Shown here one piece after another: positions 25,741-34,048 of a stretch of 64,000 nucleotides of DNA. Made by a program: the position numbers and the translations under genes. The stretch comes from Sandaracinus amylolyticus (GTDB lineage Bacteria; Myxococcota_A; Polyangia; Polyangiales; Sandaracinaceae), in the NCBI RefSeq assembly GCF_000737325.1, contig NZ_CP011125.1, positions 7,688,001-7,752,000 of the forward strand, in the 5' to 3' direction. Each line of letters starts with the position of its first letter. Positions within the stretch are counted from its first letter, which is position 1. Under the pieces are notes generated by a model. The model was not told the DNA's origin. It saw only the letters and a program-made list of their open reading frames with translations, and did not search any database.

Positions 25741-26745
25741 GTGACCTCGCGCCCCCTGCCCGATCCTCCGCCCGCCGCGCCCCCGCCGCGCGCTCCGACG
25801 CAGCGTCCGCGCGCGAGCCGCGCCTGGCTCGTCCTGCTCGCGCTCGCGGTGATCGAGGTCGTCGCGCACGTCGTCACCCAGTCGCGCGTCGTGCCCTGGT
25901 CGGACTGGCAGGGCGCCGCGGCGCGGGTGCGCGCCGACTGGCGCGACGGCGACGTCGTCACGGTCGCGCCGCACTGGGCCGATCCGCTGATGCGCGCCGC
26001 GGTCGGCGACCTGCTCGATCTGCGCAGCGCGGGGCGCGCCGATCTCACGCCCTACGCGCGCCTCTGGCAGCTCTCGATCCGCGGCCACCGCAGCGCCGAG
26101 GCGCCGGCGCGCGCGCCCGATCACGTCGAGACCTTCGGGCGCGTGCGCATCGAGCGCTGGGATCTCGCGCCCGAGCCGATCCTCTACGACCTGGTCGAGC
26201 ACGTGATGGACGCCGAGGTCGCGCTCCTCGAGGGCGGCGAGGCGCGTCTCTGTCGCCCGCAGCGCAGCGCTCGTCCCTCGGGCGGCGGGCTCGGCGCGGG
26301 CCCGATGACGCCCGCCGAGCGCCACGTGTGCGATCCGCGCCGCCCGTGGCTCTGGGTCGGCGCGACGGTCGAGGAGGATCTCGCGATGCTGCCGCGTCGC
26401 TGCGTGTGGCAGCACCCGCAGGGCGAAGAGCCGGTGCGCGCGACCTATCGCGACGTGCCGCTCGGCGAGCGCGTGGTGCTGCACGCGGGCCTCTGGTGGG
26501 AGCACGAGCGCACGATGAGCGGCGGTGAGGTCGACGTCGTCCTGCGCGTCGACGGGCGCGAGATCGGTCGCCTCGTGCACCGCGACGGCGACGGCTGGAA
26601 GCGCATCGAGGCCGCCATCCCCGAGGCGCTGCGCGGCCAGCGCGGCACCATCGACGTCGAGGTGAGCGCGCCCAACCCGCACCTGCGCACCCTCTGCTGG
26701 GCCGCGAGCACGCGCTCCGTCTCCGGCGAGGAGGCCGCGCGATGA
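25741..26745 (+). CDS. membrane-anchored partner of GT39 glycosyltransferase
   Basis: 334 residues from a GTG start. A Pro/Arg-rich N-terminus precedes one membrane helix (about 29-48), so the rest faces the periplasm. A region near residues 55-100 (WQGAAARVRADW, VVTVAPHWADPL) resembles soluble loops of GT39-like proteins, and the C-terminal 110 residues look like a beta-sandwich. No known catalytic motif. It overlaps the downstream GT39 gene by four bases (ATGA), so the two probably act together in glycosylating a lipid or protein at the envelope. Confidence 0.65.
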   Translation: MTSRPLPDPPPAAPPPRAPTQRPRASRAWLVLLALAVIEVVAHVVTQSRVVPWSDWQGAAARVRADWRDGDVVTVAPHWADPLMRAAVGDLLDLRSAGRADLTPYARLWQLSIRGHRSAEAPARAPDHVETFGRVRIERWDLAPEPILYDLVEHVMDAEVALLEGGEARLCRPQRSARPSGGGLGAGPMTPAERHVCDPRRPWLWVGATVEEDLAMLPRRCVWQHPQGEEPVRATYRDVPLGERVVLHAGLWWEHERTMSGGEVDVVLRVDGREIGRLVHRDGDGWKRIEAAIPEALRGQRGTIDVEVSAPNPHLRTLCWAASTRSVSGEEAAR

Positions 26746-28421
26746 TCACCGGTCGTCCGTTCGGGTGGCGCGATCACCTCGTCGGCCTCGTGCTGACGGT
26801 GAGCTACTGCGCGCTCCTGCTCGCGACCTCGCGCGACCTCGGCATGGCGCGCGACGAGGGCTTCTACGTCGACGCCGCCGAGCGCTACGCGCAGTGGTTC
26901 GAGCTGCTCGCCGAGGATCGCGACGCCGCGCTCGAGCAGGCGAGCATCGATCGGTTCTGGGAGAACAACCACGAGCACCCCTCGCTCCCGAAGTCGCTCT
27001 TCGCGCTCTCGTGGCTCGCGCACCGCACGTGGGATCTCTTCCCCGAGGACTCGATGGCGTTCCGGTTCCCCGGGATGCTGATGAGCGCGCTCGTGCTGTG
27101 GCTCATCTGGGCGTTCGGCGCGCGCGCCTACGGGCGCGCGGTGGGCGCGTTCGCCGCGGTCGCGTGGGCGCTGATGCCCAACGTCTTCTACCACTCGCAC
27201 CTCGACTGCTTCGACGTGCCGATCGTGACGATGCTGACGCTCGTCACGTACTGCTACTGGCGCTCGCTCGCCGAGCCGCGCTGGGCGATCGTCGCCGGCA
27301 TCGCGTACGGCCTCGCGCTCGAGACGAAGCACAACGCGTGGATCCTCCCGCTCGTGCTGATGGTGCACTGGCTCTTCTTCGTGATGCCCGGCGAGCTCGC
27401 CGCGCGCCGCGCCGGCAAGGGCAAGGTCACGACGCTGGTGCCGTGGTGGCTGCTCGCGTTCGCGGTGCTGGGGCCGCCGATCTTCGTCGGGCTCTGGCCG
27501 TGGATGTGGCACGACACGGCCGCGCGCTTCTCGGAGTACGCGTCGTTCCACCTGCACCACGTGCACTACAACACCGCGTTCCTCGGGCGGACGTACTTCG
27601 GCCCGCCGGGGCCGATCGTGTTCCCGTTCGTGATGACGCTGATGACGATGTCGGTCGTCGTCGTGATCCTCGCGATCGCCGGCGTCGCGCTGCGGGCGCG
27701 CGCGCTGGTGCCGCCGTGGCTCGTGAAGCGCGTGTGGCCGCACGGCCGCGTCGAGGGCGATCGCCAGTGCACGGACGTGCTCGTGTTCGGCTCGATGCTC
27801 GCACCGATGGTCGTCATCGCGATGCCGTGGACGCCGATCTTCGGCGGCACGAAGCACTTCATCGCGGGCTGGGTGTTCATGGCGATCTTCGCGGGCCTCG
27901 CGTTCGTGCGCGTCGCGCGCGCGGTGCGCGAGTGGGCGGGTGATCACGCCCCGAAGCTCAAGGACGCGACGCCCGCGCTCACGGCGGCGGTGCTGCTCGC
28001 GCCGAGCGCGGTCGACACCGTGCACAGCCACCCGTTCGGGCTCTCGTTCTACGGCGCGGCGGCGGGCGGTGTCCCGGGCGCGGCGGACCTCGGGATGATG
28101 CGGCAGTTCTGGGGCTTCACGACGGGCAGCCTCGTGCCGTGGCTGAACGAGCACGTGCCCGAGCGCGGCAGCGTGTGGATCTGCGACACGCTTCCGAGCG
28201 CGTGGCGGATGCTGCAGCGCGACGGGCGGCTGCGGGACGACATCCGCGCGAGCTGGGATCTCACGGGCGCGGACTACGCGATCGTCCACCACGAGGATCA
28301 CTTCGTGGAGGTCGACTATCAGATCTGGATGGCGTTCGGGCGCGTCGATCCGGTGTACGTGCTGACGTACGACGGAGTGCCGATCATCAGCGTGTACGAG
28401 AACCCGCGGCGCGCGCGCTGA
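26742..28421 (+). CDS. GT39-family membrane glycosyltransferase
   Basis: 559 residues with about 11 membrane helices. The first periplasmic loop has the acidic DEG motif (Asp38-Glu39) and NHEHPSLPK (76-84), the pattern of GT39/ArnT/PMT enzymes that move a sugar from a polyprenyl-phosphate donor to protein, lipid A or another acceptor. A soluble periplasmic C-terminal domain (about 450-559) follows the last helix. The acceptor cannot be told. Coupled to the preceding membrane protein gene. Confidence 0.85.
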   Translation: MITGRPFGWRDHLVGLVLTVSYCALLLATSRDLGMARDEGFYVDAAERYAQWFELLAEDRDAALEQASIDRFWENNHEHPSLPKSLFALSWLAHRTWDLFPEDSMAFRFPGMLMSALVLWLIWAFGARAYGRAVGAFAAVAWALMPNVFYHSHLDCFDVPIVTMLTLVTYCYWRSLAEPRWAIVAGIAYGLALETKHNAWILPLVLMVHWLFFVMPGELAARRAGKGKVTTLVPWWLLAFAVLGPPIFVGLWPWMWHDTAARFSEYASFHLHHVHYNTAFLGRTYFGPPGPIVFPFVMTLMTMSVVVVILAIAGVALRARALVPPWLVKRVWPHGRVEGDRQCTDVLVFGSMLAPMVVIAMPWTPIFGGTKHFIAGWVFMAIFAGLAFVRVARAVREWAGDHAPKLKDATPALTAAVLLAPSAVDTVHSHPFGLSFYGAAAGGVPGAADLGMMRQFWGFTTGSLVPWLNEHVPERGSVWICDTLPSAWRMLQRDGRLRDDIRASWDLTGADYAIVHHEDHFVEVDYQIWMAFGRVDPVYVLTYDGVPIISVYENPRRAR

Positions 28422-28465
28422 GCACGAGCTCGGTGGCCGCGCTGAGGACGATCGCGAGCGGCGTC

Positions 28466-28837
28466 ACAGCCGTGCACGAGCACGTGGCACGTGCACGTGT
28501 ACGAGTCACGACGTGGTTCGACCGCGCGCGGGCGCCGCGCTCCGCATCACTCGACGCGTGACGTGGCTCGGTGATCGCGGCCATGCGCGATGCGATCCTG
28601 GCGGCGCGGACGACGCGCGGCGCTCGCGTCGCGAGGCGCCGCGTCATGAATCGTGCGCGTCACGACGTCGTCGACCGCGCGAGCGCGGGCTCCGCATCAC
28701 TCGGGTCGCGTCGTCGCTCGATGATCGCCACGCCGCGCTCCGCGATCCAGGCCGCAGACAGCGCGCGGCGCTCGCGTCGCGAGGCGCCGCGTCGTGAATC
28801 GTACACGTGCACGTGCCACGTGCTCGTGCACGGCTGT
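28466..28837. repeat. long inverted repeat in gene-free region
   Basis: 28466-28513 is the reverse complement of 28790-28837 with one mismatch over 48 bases; the core reads CGTGCACGAGCACGTGGCAC on the left. The arms are about 275 bases apart, and a further right arm lies at 29195-29242 because that stretch is duplicated. The loop contains direct repeats of a CCGCATCACTCG-ending motif (about 28515-28556 and 28670-28704). No gene is visible in 28422-28722. Confidence 0.85.
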
Positions 28838-29531
28838 TCCAGCGCAGCCGACCTCGAGCCTCCTCCACGGCGACCGAAACCGATGTCCCCAGCTCGCGTC
28901 GCTCGCCGAGCCGTGATCCGCGTCGCGCGCGCTGAGCACGCGCTGGTCGCTCGCGAGAGCGCGATCTCGAGGACGACCTGGGTGCTGACCGTGAGGCTTC
29001 GGTGCGCACGCTCGCGCAGGGCGCGCTGACGCGCGCTCGCGCTCGCAGCCGTTTCGAGCTGGGTCTCGTCGAGCGGGCCGCTCGTGGTGGGGTTGCTTCG
29101 CGGTCGGCGCGATCTCGAGTCCCCGCAGATCGCCACGCCGCGCTCCGCGATCCAGGCCGCAGACAGCGCGCGGCGCTCGCGTCGCGAGGCGCCGCGTCGT
29201 GAATCGTACACGTGCACGTGCCACGTGCTCGTGCACGGCTGTTCCAGCGCAGCCGACCTCGAGCCTCCTCCACGGCGACCGAAACCGATGTCCCCAGCTC
29301 GCGTCGCTCGCCGAGCCGTGATCCGCGTCGCGCGCGCTGAGCACGCGCTGGTCGCTCGCGAGAGCGCGATCTCGAGGACGACCTGGGTGCTGACCGTGAG
29401 GCTTCGGTGTGCACGCTCGCGCAGGGCGCGCTGACGCGCGCTCGCGCTCGCAGCCGTTTCGAGCTGGGTCTCGTCGAGCGGGCCGCTCGTGGTGGGGTTG
29501 CTTCGCGGTCGGCGCGATCTCGAGTCCCCGC
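28723..29531. repeat. 405-bp tandem duplication
   Basis: Two copies, 28723-29127 and 29128-29531, differ at only one base that I could find (GGTGCGCAC against GGTGTGCAC). 405 is a multiple of three, so all frames stay in phase, but no frame gives a protein with recognisable features, start signal or family. Near identity means a recent duplication or active homogenisation. Possible roles are a non-coding RNA or a recombination hot spot. Confidence 0.92.
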
Positions 29532-29983
29532 GGATCGTGCTCGCGTCGGACGTACGCGCCGGTCGCGCGCGACGTCGAACCGTCTGCAGCCCGCGGCGCG
29601 CGCGAACCTCCGGCGCGCCTACACCGCCGACGCGGCGCGCGCCGGGTCCGTGGCGACGTGGACCGTTCGCGGGACGGTCGGCGCTTCGTGCCGCGCCACG
29701 CGAACCGGATTCGGGGCAGCTCTCGCTCGGAGTGGAGTGATTTCCACCGACGAGAAGCCGGCCCGAGCCGGGCTGCGGATGGTTCGGTCGCCGACGCGGA
29801 AGCTCTCGCCGCAGCGCGCCTGGTTCGCGCACGTCGGCGCGCGGCTCGCGCCGGGCCGTCCGCGACGCGACACGCGCAGGCGCGGCTCGCGCCGGCGCGG
29901 ATCGGGTTCGCGCGACTGCGCGTGCGGCTCTTGATCGACGCCGCTCGGTTCCGCTACCACGTCGGCAGCCAACGGGGGGAACG
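29532..29983. other. gene-free stretch
   Basis: 452 bases between the tandem duplication and the next gene. GC-rich throughout with short GC-skewed repeats (GGCTCGCGCCGG occurs twice near 29850 and 29885). I see no convincing gene, tRNA or hairpin terminator. The promoter of the gene at 29984 should lie at its right end. Confidence 0.5.
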
Positions 29984-30733
29984 ATGGCGCTCAAGAGTCT
30001 GACGAATGCCCAGATCGTGGAGCTGACCGCGGAGCTGCTCGCGCCAGGGGGCAAACGACGCAAGGCGCTCGAAGCCGTGCGCGGCGCCGAGGGTCCGCTC
30101 GGACAGCTGGAGCGCGCGTACGACGGAATGATCGCCGCGCAGCCTCCGCCGAACACCGCGCTCGCGAAGCTCGTGACCGAGATGACGTCGCTCGACGCGC
30201 GACACGACGCGTGCGTGCGCGCGCTGCTTTATCGCCTCGACGGCGAGATCGTGATCGCCGAGACCGACGAGGCCCGCGTCTCGCTCGGGCTGCTGCGCGA
30301 CGCGCTCTTCCCGACCGGCGCCGCGATCGTGCAGCGCAGCTATGTGGAAGAGGCCGGCGAGGGCAAGCTGCGCGAGGCACGCGTCACGCCGGCGATGCGC
30401 CGCACGCTCGCGAAGCTGAAGTTCCTCGACGGACGCACCGGCGAGGAGCTCTTCGCGCTGCTGCAGTCGAGCGCGCGTGCGCTCGGCGAGGGCGAGGTGA
30501 AGCGCGCGGCGCTCGGCGCCGAGGGCCAGCTCGTCCTCAAGAGCGGCGCGGCGCGCAACCAGTGGATCCGCGTGGTCAACTCGGTCGCCGCCTACCTCGC
30601 TGCCGAGGGCATCGACGAAGAGCCGATCCTCGGCGCGATCCGCGCGGCCGAGGCCGCCGCGGAGCGCGGCGCGAGCAGCGACACCGATCCCGGTGTCACG
30701 CCCGCGCCGGGCGGCGACACGCCCGCGAGCTGA
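29984..30733 (+). CDS. hypothetical cytosolic protein
   Basis: 249 residues, mainly helical, no signal peptide or membrane helix. A purine-rich GGGGGAA site lies just before the ATG. The last 30 residues are a Gly/Pro/Thr tail. Charged amphipathic helices suggest a soluble, perhaps oligomeric protein. No family recognised. It ends before a short GC hairpin facing a convergent lipoprotein gene. Confidence 0.75.
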   Translation: MALKSLTNAQIVELTAELLAPGGKRRKALEAVRGAEGPLGQLERAYDGMIAAQPPPNTALAKLVTEMTSLDARHDACVRALLYRLDGEIVIAETDEARVSLGLLRDALFPTGAAIVQRSYVEEAGEGKLREARVTPAMRRTLAKLKFLDGRTGEELFALLQSSARALGEGEVKRAALGAEGQLVLKSGAARNQWIRVVNSVAAYLAAEGIDEEPILGAIRAAEAAAERGASSDTDPGVTPAPGGDTPAS

Positions 30734-30735
30734 TC

Positions 30736-30750
30736 CGCGCGCTTCGCGCG
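30736..30750. terminator. short GC hairpin between convergent genes
   Basis: CGCGCG, loop CTT, CGCGCG, placed three bases after the stop at 30733 and before the convergent stop at 30767. No T-run on the plus strand beyond TCCTCTC. Confidence 0.4.
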
Positions 30751-30766
30751 CGTCCTCTCGATCACG

Positions 30767-31096
30767 TCACTCGCGCGGGCAGCCGGTGCAGCACGCCTCG
30801 AGGCAGGCGACGACCTCGCCTTCGCGGGTCGCTTCGCAGATCGGGGTCGCGGCCGCCACCGGGTCACCGGTCTCGCGGATCGTGCAGCCGGTGCAGTCGG
30901 TGGCCGCGAGCTCCTGCGAGCAGCGGTGCTCCGACTCTCCGGGCGTGTGCTGTGTGGTCGTCGTGTCGTCCGACGCGGCCTGCTCGCTGCCGGTGGTGTC
31001 GGATGTCGATGCGGGCTCGCTCGAGGACGATCCGCCGCACGCGGAGAGAACGACGACCGAGAGCGCGAGGAGCGACGAGACGAAGGAACGCGACAT
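30767..31096 (-). CDS. small Cys-rich lipoprotein
   Basis: 109 residues. Lipobox LSAC (Cys20), a Ser/Thr/Asp linker of about 40 residues, then eight Cys residues in the last 50 (including CTGCTIRE and CLEACCTGC), suggesting a compact disulfide-bonded domain. AGGAGG lies nine bases before the ATG at 31096, which decides the start. Unknown function; located next to a sensor kinase gene transcribed in the same direction upstream. Confidence 0.75.
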   Translation of the reverse strand: MSRSFVSSLLALSVVVLSACGGSSSSEPASTSDTTGSEQAASDDTTTTQHTPGESEHRCSQELAATDCTGCTIRETGDPVAAATPICEATREGEVVACLEACCTGCPRE

Positions 31097-31170
31097 GGAT
31101 GGAGCCTCCTGTGCTCGCCATCGACGCGCGAGCACGCGGGATGTTCTCTCATGTCGCGACGATCGCGCGC

Positions 31171-33114
31171 TCACGCGCTCGCGAGCGGCAGCGTGAACGT
31201 GAACGTGGTGCCGACGCCGAGCTCGCTCTCCGCGTGGATCGTGCCGCCGTGGGCGTCGACGATGCCCTTCGTGATGAACAGCCCGAGGCCCGTGCCGCGG
31301 CGCGCGTGGCGGCGCGCGGACCAGTACGGATCGAACACGTGGGGCAGCTCCGCGGGCGCGATGCCGGGGCCGGTGTCGGCCACCACGATCTCGAGCGCGC
31401 CTTCGGTCAGCGCCGCGCCCACCGTGATCGTCTCGCCGCGGCGGCAGAACTTGATCGAGTTGCCGACGAGGTTCGAGAAGACCTGCAGCACGCGCTCGCG
31501 ATCGCAGCGCACGACGACGCCGGCCGGCAGCGCGACTTCGGCGACGAGGTGCAGCTCCTTCTCGCGCGCGAGCGGCTCCTGCAGCTCGACCGCCTCGGCG
31601 ACGATCTCGCGAGGGTCTTCGTCCTTCTGCACGATCGTCAGCCGTCCCGCCTGGATCGCGGCGAGGTCGAGCAGGTCGCGGATCAGGCGCTCCATGCGGC
31701 CCGACGCGCGCTGGATCGTCTCGATCAGCCGTCCCGCCGCGTGCTCGTCGCCGGTGCGCCCGAGCAGCGACGCGCTGGTGCGGATCGCGGAGAGCGGGTT
31801 GCGGAGATCGTGCGAGACGATCGCGAGCACGTCCTCGCGCGCGACCACCGCGCGCTGCGCCGACTGGTAGAGGCTCGAGTTGTCGATCGCGAGCGCGGCG
31901 CGCACGGCGAGCTCGCGCGCGAAGTCGAGATCGTCGTGCGCGTAGCGCCAGCTCGCGCTCGCGAGCGTGAGCGCGCCGAGGACGCGGCCCCGCGCCGCGA
32001 GCGGGACGCGGATCACCGAGCGCGCGCCGATCGCGTGGAGCGCCGCGAGATCGACGTCGCTCGCCAAGCGCTCGCGCTCGAGGCCTGGATGGAGCTCGGC
32101 CTCGCCGGTGCGGAGGACGCGCGGGGGCTCGCGCGACGACGCCCGGAGCTGCGCGTGCGCGCGCTCGCGCTGGGAGGGGTCCGCGTGGTGCACCAGCAGC
32201 GTCCCCTCACGCCCGCTCTCGCCGGGGATCTCGACGACGCAGCAGTCGGCGATCGCGGGCACCGCGAGCTCGACGAGCGAGCCGAGCGTCGTGTGCAGCT
32301 CGAGCGACGACGCGAGCAGCTCGGACGCGCGCAGCAGGACGCGCTGCCGGTCCTCGGCGCGCTTCACCGCGGTGATGTCGCGCAGGTAGCCGGTGAACCA
32401 CGGCGCGCCGCCGCTCGGCACGCTGGTGATCGTGAGCTCGACCGTGAGCGCCGAGCCGTCGCGACGGATCGCCGGCATCTCGAGGCGTCGATCGAGGATG
32501 CGGCTCTCGCGCGTCGCGTTGTAGCGCGCGACGCCGCGCGTGTGCGCATCGCGCAGGTGCGGAGGGATCACGAGCTCGGCGAGCGAGCGCCCGAGCGCCT
32601 CGTCGAGCGTGTACCCGAACATGCGCGCCGCGGCGCGGTTCCACGCGACGACGCGACCGTCGGCGTCCATCGAGACGATCGCGTCGAGCGCGACGTCGAG
32701 GATCGCGGCGGTCTGCGCCTCGGCGAGCTCGGCGCGCGCGCCGACGAACGACGCGACCCCGGCCGCGACGCGCTCGGCGAGGAACGCGAGCGCGATCCGC
32801 AGCTCGGCGAGCGCGACGAGCGACGTGTGCGCCGCGACGAGATCGAGGAGGCACTCGCGGAGCGCGTCGTGCTCGCGCACGAAGGCCTCGAGGTTCGCGA
32901 TCGGACCGACCGACTCGCGCGCACCCTCGCTCGACCCCGCGCGGAGGCTCGTGATCAGCGCATCGACCACCGCGTCGAGCGCGCCGTCGGCCCTCGCGGA
33001 GGGCGCCCCGCACGCGAGGAGCGCGTGGCGATGCGCCGCGATCAGGTCGGCGAGCGGAGAGACACGAGCGGGGACACCCGCGGCGAGCGAGCCTTCGGGG
33101 AGCGGGCCGGCCAC
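31171..33114 (-). CDS. PAS-GAF sensor histidine kinase
   Basis: About 647 residues, soluble. N-terminal helical region (1-130), PAS domain (about 140-265, with SMDADGRVVAWNRAAARMFGY), GAF domain (about 275-420), HisKA with phospho-acceptor His (AIVSHDLRNPLSA) and HATPase with N-box (NLVGNSIKF), DTGPGI and GTGLGL motifs. No partner response regulator is adjacent. The GTG at 33114 is preferred because TAGTTG ends six bases upstream; a TTG at 33123 would add three residues and overlap that box. Divergent from ttcA. Confidence 0.9.
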   Translation of the reverse strand: MAGPLPEGSLAAGVPARVSPLADLIAAHRHALLACGAPSARADGALDAVVDALITSLRAGSSEGARESVGPIANLEAFVREHDALRECLLDLVAAHTSLVALAELRIALAFLAERVAAGVASFVGARAELAEAQTAAILDVALDAIVSMDADGRVVAWNRAAARMFGYTLDEALGRSLAELVIPPHLRDAHTRGVARYNATRESRILDRRLEMPAIRRDGSALTVELTITSVPSGGAPWFTGYLRDITAVKRAEDRQRVLLRASELLASSLELHTTLGSLVELAVPAIADCCVVEIPGESGREGTLLVHHADPSQRERAHAQLRASSREPPRVLRTGEAELHPGLERERLASDVDLAALHAIGARSVIRVPLAARGRVLGALTLASASWRYAHDDLDFARELAVRAALAIDNSSLYQSAQRAVVAREDVLAIVSHDLRNPLSAIRTSASLLGRTGDEHAAGRLIETIQRASGRMERLIRDLLDLAAIQAGRLTIVQKDEDPREIVAEAVELQEPLAREKELHLVAEVALPAGVVVRCDRERVLQVFSNLVGNSIKFCRRGETITVGAALTEGALEIVVADTGPGIAPAELPHVFDPYWSARRHARRGTGLGLFITKGIVDAHGGTIHAESELGVGTTFTFTLPLASA

Positions 33115-33120
33115 ACGACG

Positions 33121-33126
33121 CAACTA
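33121..33126 (-). promoter_or_regulatory. putative -10 box of histidine kinase gene
   Basis: TAGTTG on the minus strand, six bases before GTG 33114. It shares a 65-base divergent region with the ttcA promoter. Confidence 0.4.
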
Positions 33127-33176
33127 GGCACGGCGGGAGCCGTCCACCGCCCGTCGACGCCGAGGGCGCGCGGTGT

Positions 33177-33182
33177 TAGTCC
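33177..33182 (+). promoter_or_regulatory. putative -10 box of ttcA
   Basis: TAGTCC ends eight bases before the ATG at 33191. No Shine-Dalgarno sequence lies between them. An ATG-like frame start at 33173 would lie upstream of this box and is therefore not used. Confidence 0.4.
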
Positions 33183-33190
33183 GACGCGTC

Positions 33191-34048
33191 ATGGAAGAGC
33201 GACGGCGCGTCCTCGAGAAGCACCTCTATCGCACGCTGAAGACGACGTGCGAGCGCTGGGAGCTGCTGCGTCCGGGCGAGCGCGTGATGGTCGCGATCAG
33301 CGGCGGCAAGGACAGCTACACGCTGCTCACGCTGCTCGACAAGCTGGTGCCGCGCCTGCCGTTCTCGGTCGAGCTCGTCGCGGTGCACCTCGATCAGGCG
33401 CAGCCGGGCTACGACGGCGCGCCGCTCGAGGCGTGGCTCGCGCAGCGGGGCAAGGCGTACGAGATCCTGCGCGAGGACACGTACTCGGAGGTGCTCGCGC
33501 GGACGGCGCCGGGCGGCACGTACTGCACGGTGTGCTCGCGCCTGCGCCGTGGGATCCTCTACAGCGCGGCGGAGCGTCTCGGGTGCAGCGCGATCGCGCT
33601 CGGGCACCACCGCGACGACGCGCTCGAGACGTTCCTGATGAACCTGTTCTTCGCGGGGAAGATGCAGGCGATGCCCGCGAGCTACGTGACCGACGACGGG
33701 CGCTTCCGGGTGATCCGCCCGCTGATCGAGTGCGACGAGGCGCGCATCGCGGAGTACGCGGCGCTCGAGGCGTTCCCGATCCTGCCGTGCAACCTGTGCG
33801 GCTCGCAGGAGGGCCTGCAGCGCGAGAAGATGAGCGCGCTGCTGGCGCAGCTCGAGGCGCAGCACCCCGACGTGCGCAGCGTGATGATGCGCGCGCTGGG
33901 CAACGTGCGTCCCACGCACCTGCTCGATCCCGAGGTGCTCGAGGCGTGGCGCGCGCGCCCCGAGCACGTGCGCCCGGAGCGCGCGACCGAGACGCGCGAG
34001 GCGCGCTACGAAGCGCGCGCGGTGCGGAAGCTGCCGGTCGTCGAGTAG
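33191..34048 (+). CDS. ttcA: tRNA 2-thiocytidine synthetase TtcA
   Basis: 285 residues. It thiolates cytidine 32 of some tRNAs using ATP and a [4Fe-4S] cluster. P-loop SGGKDS at 37-42; the cluster cysteines CTVC (Cys112, Cys115) and the third conserved Cys in CNLC (Cys200, Cys203); GHHRDDALETFLMN is the family's central motif. The C-terminal 30 residues are Arg/Glu-rich and variable. Its last 43 bases overlap, in the opposite direction, the end of the MFS gene. Confidence 0.93.
   Translation: MEERRRVLEKHLYRTLKTTCERWELLRPGERVMVAISGGKDSYTLLTLLDKLVPRLPFSVELVAVHLDQAQPGYDGAPLEAWLAQRGKAYEILREDTYSEVLARTAPGGTYCTVCSRLRRGILYSAAERLGCSAIALGHHRDDALETFLMNLFFAGKMQAMPASYVTDDGRFRVIRPLIECDEARIAEYAALEAFPILPCNLCGSQEGLQREKMSALLAQLEAQHPDVRSVMMRALGNVRPTHLLDPEVLEAWRARPEHVRPERATETREARYEARAVRKLPVVE

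Noticed and set aside
22129-26682. Very long open frame on the minus strand (over 1500 codons)
   Set aside because: It is antisense to three good plus-strand genes with signal peptides and domains. Its protein is Ala/Arg/Val/His-rich and without motifs, as expected from the complementary frame of GC-rich genes.
28510-28530. GTGGTTCGACC, tRNA T-loop-like
   Set aside because: No acceptor, D or anticodon stem can be drawn around it.
28660-30156. Minus-strand open frame that includes two identical 135-residue blocks
   Set aside because: The blocks come from the 405-bp tandem duplication. No start signal, no family and Arg/Ala-rich composition; it also runs into the antisense of the gene at 29984.
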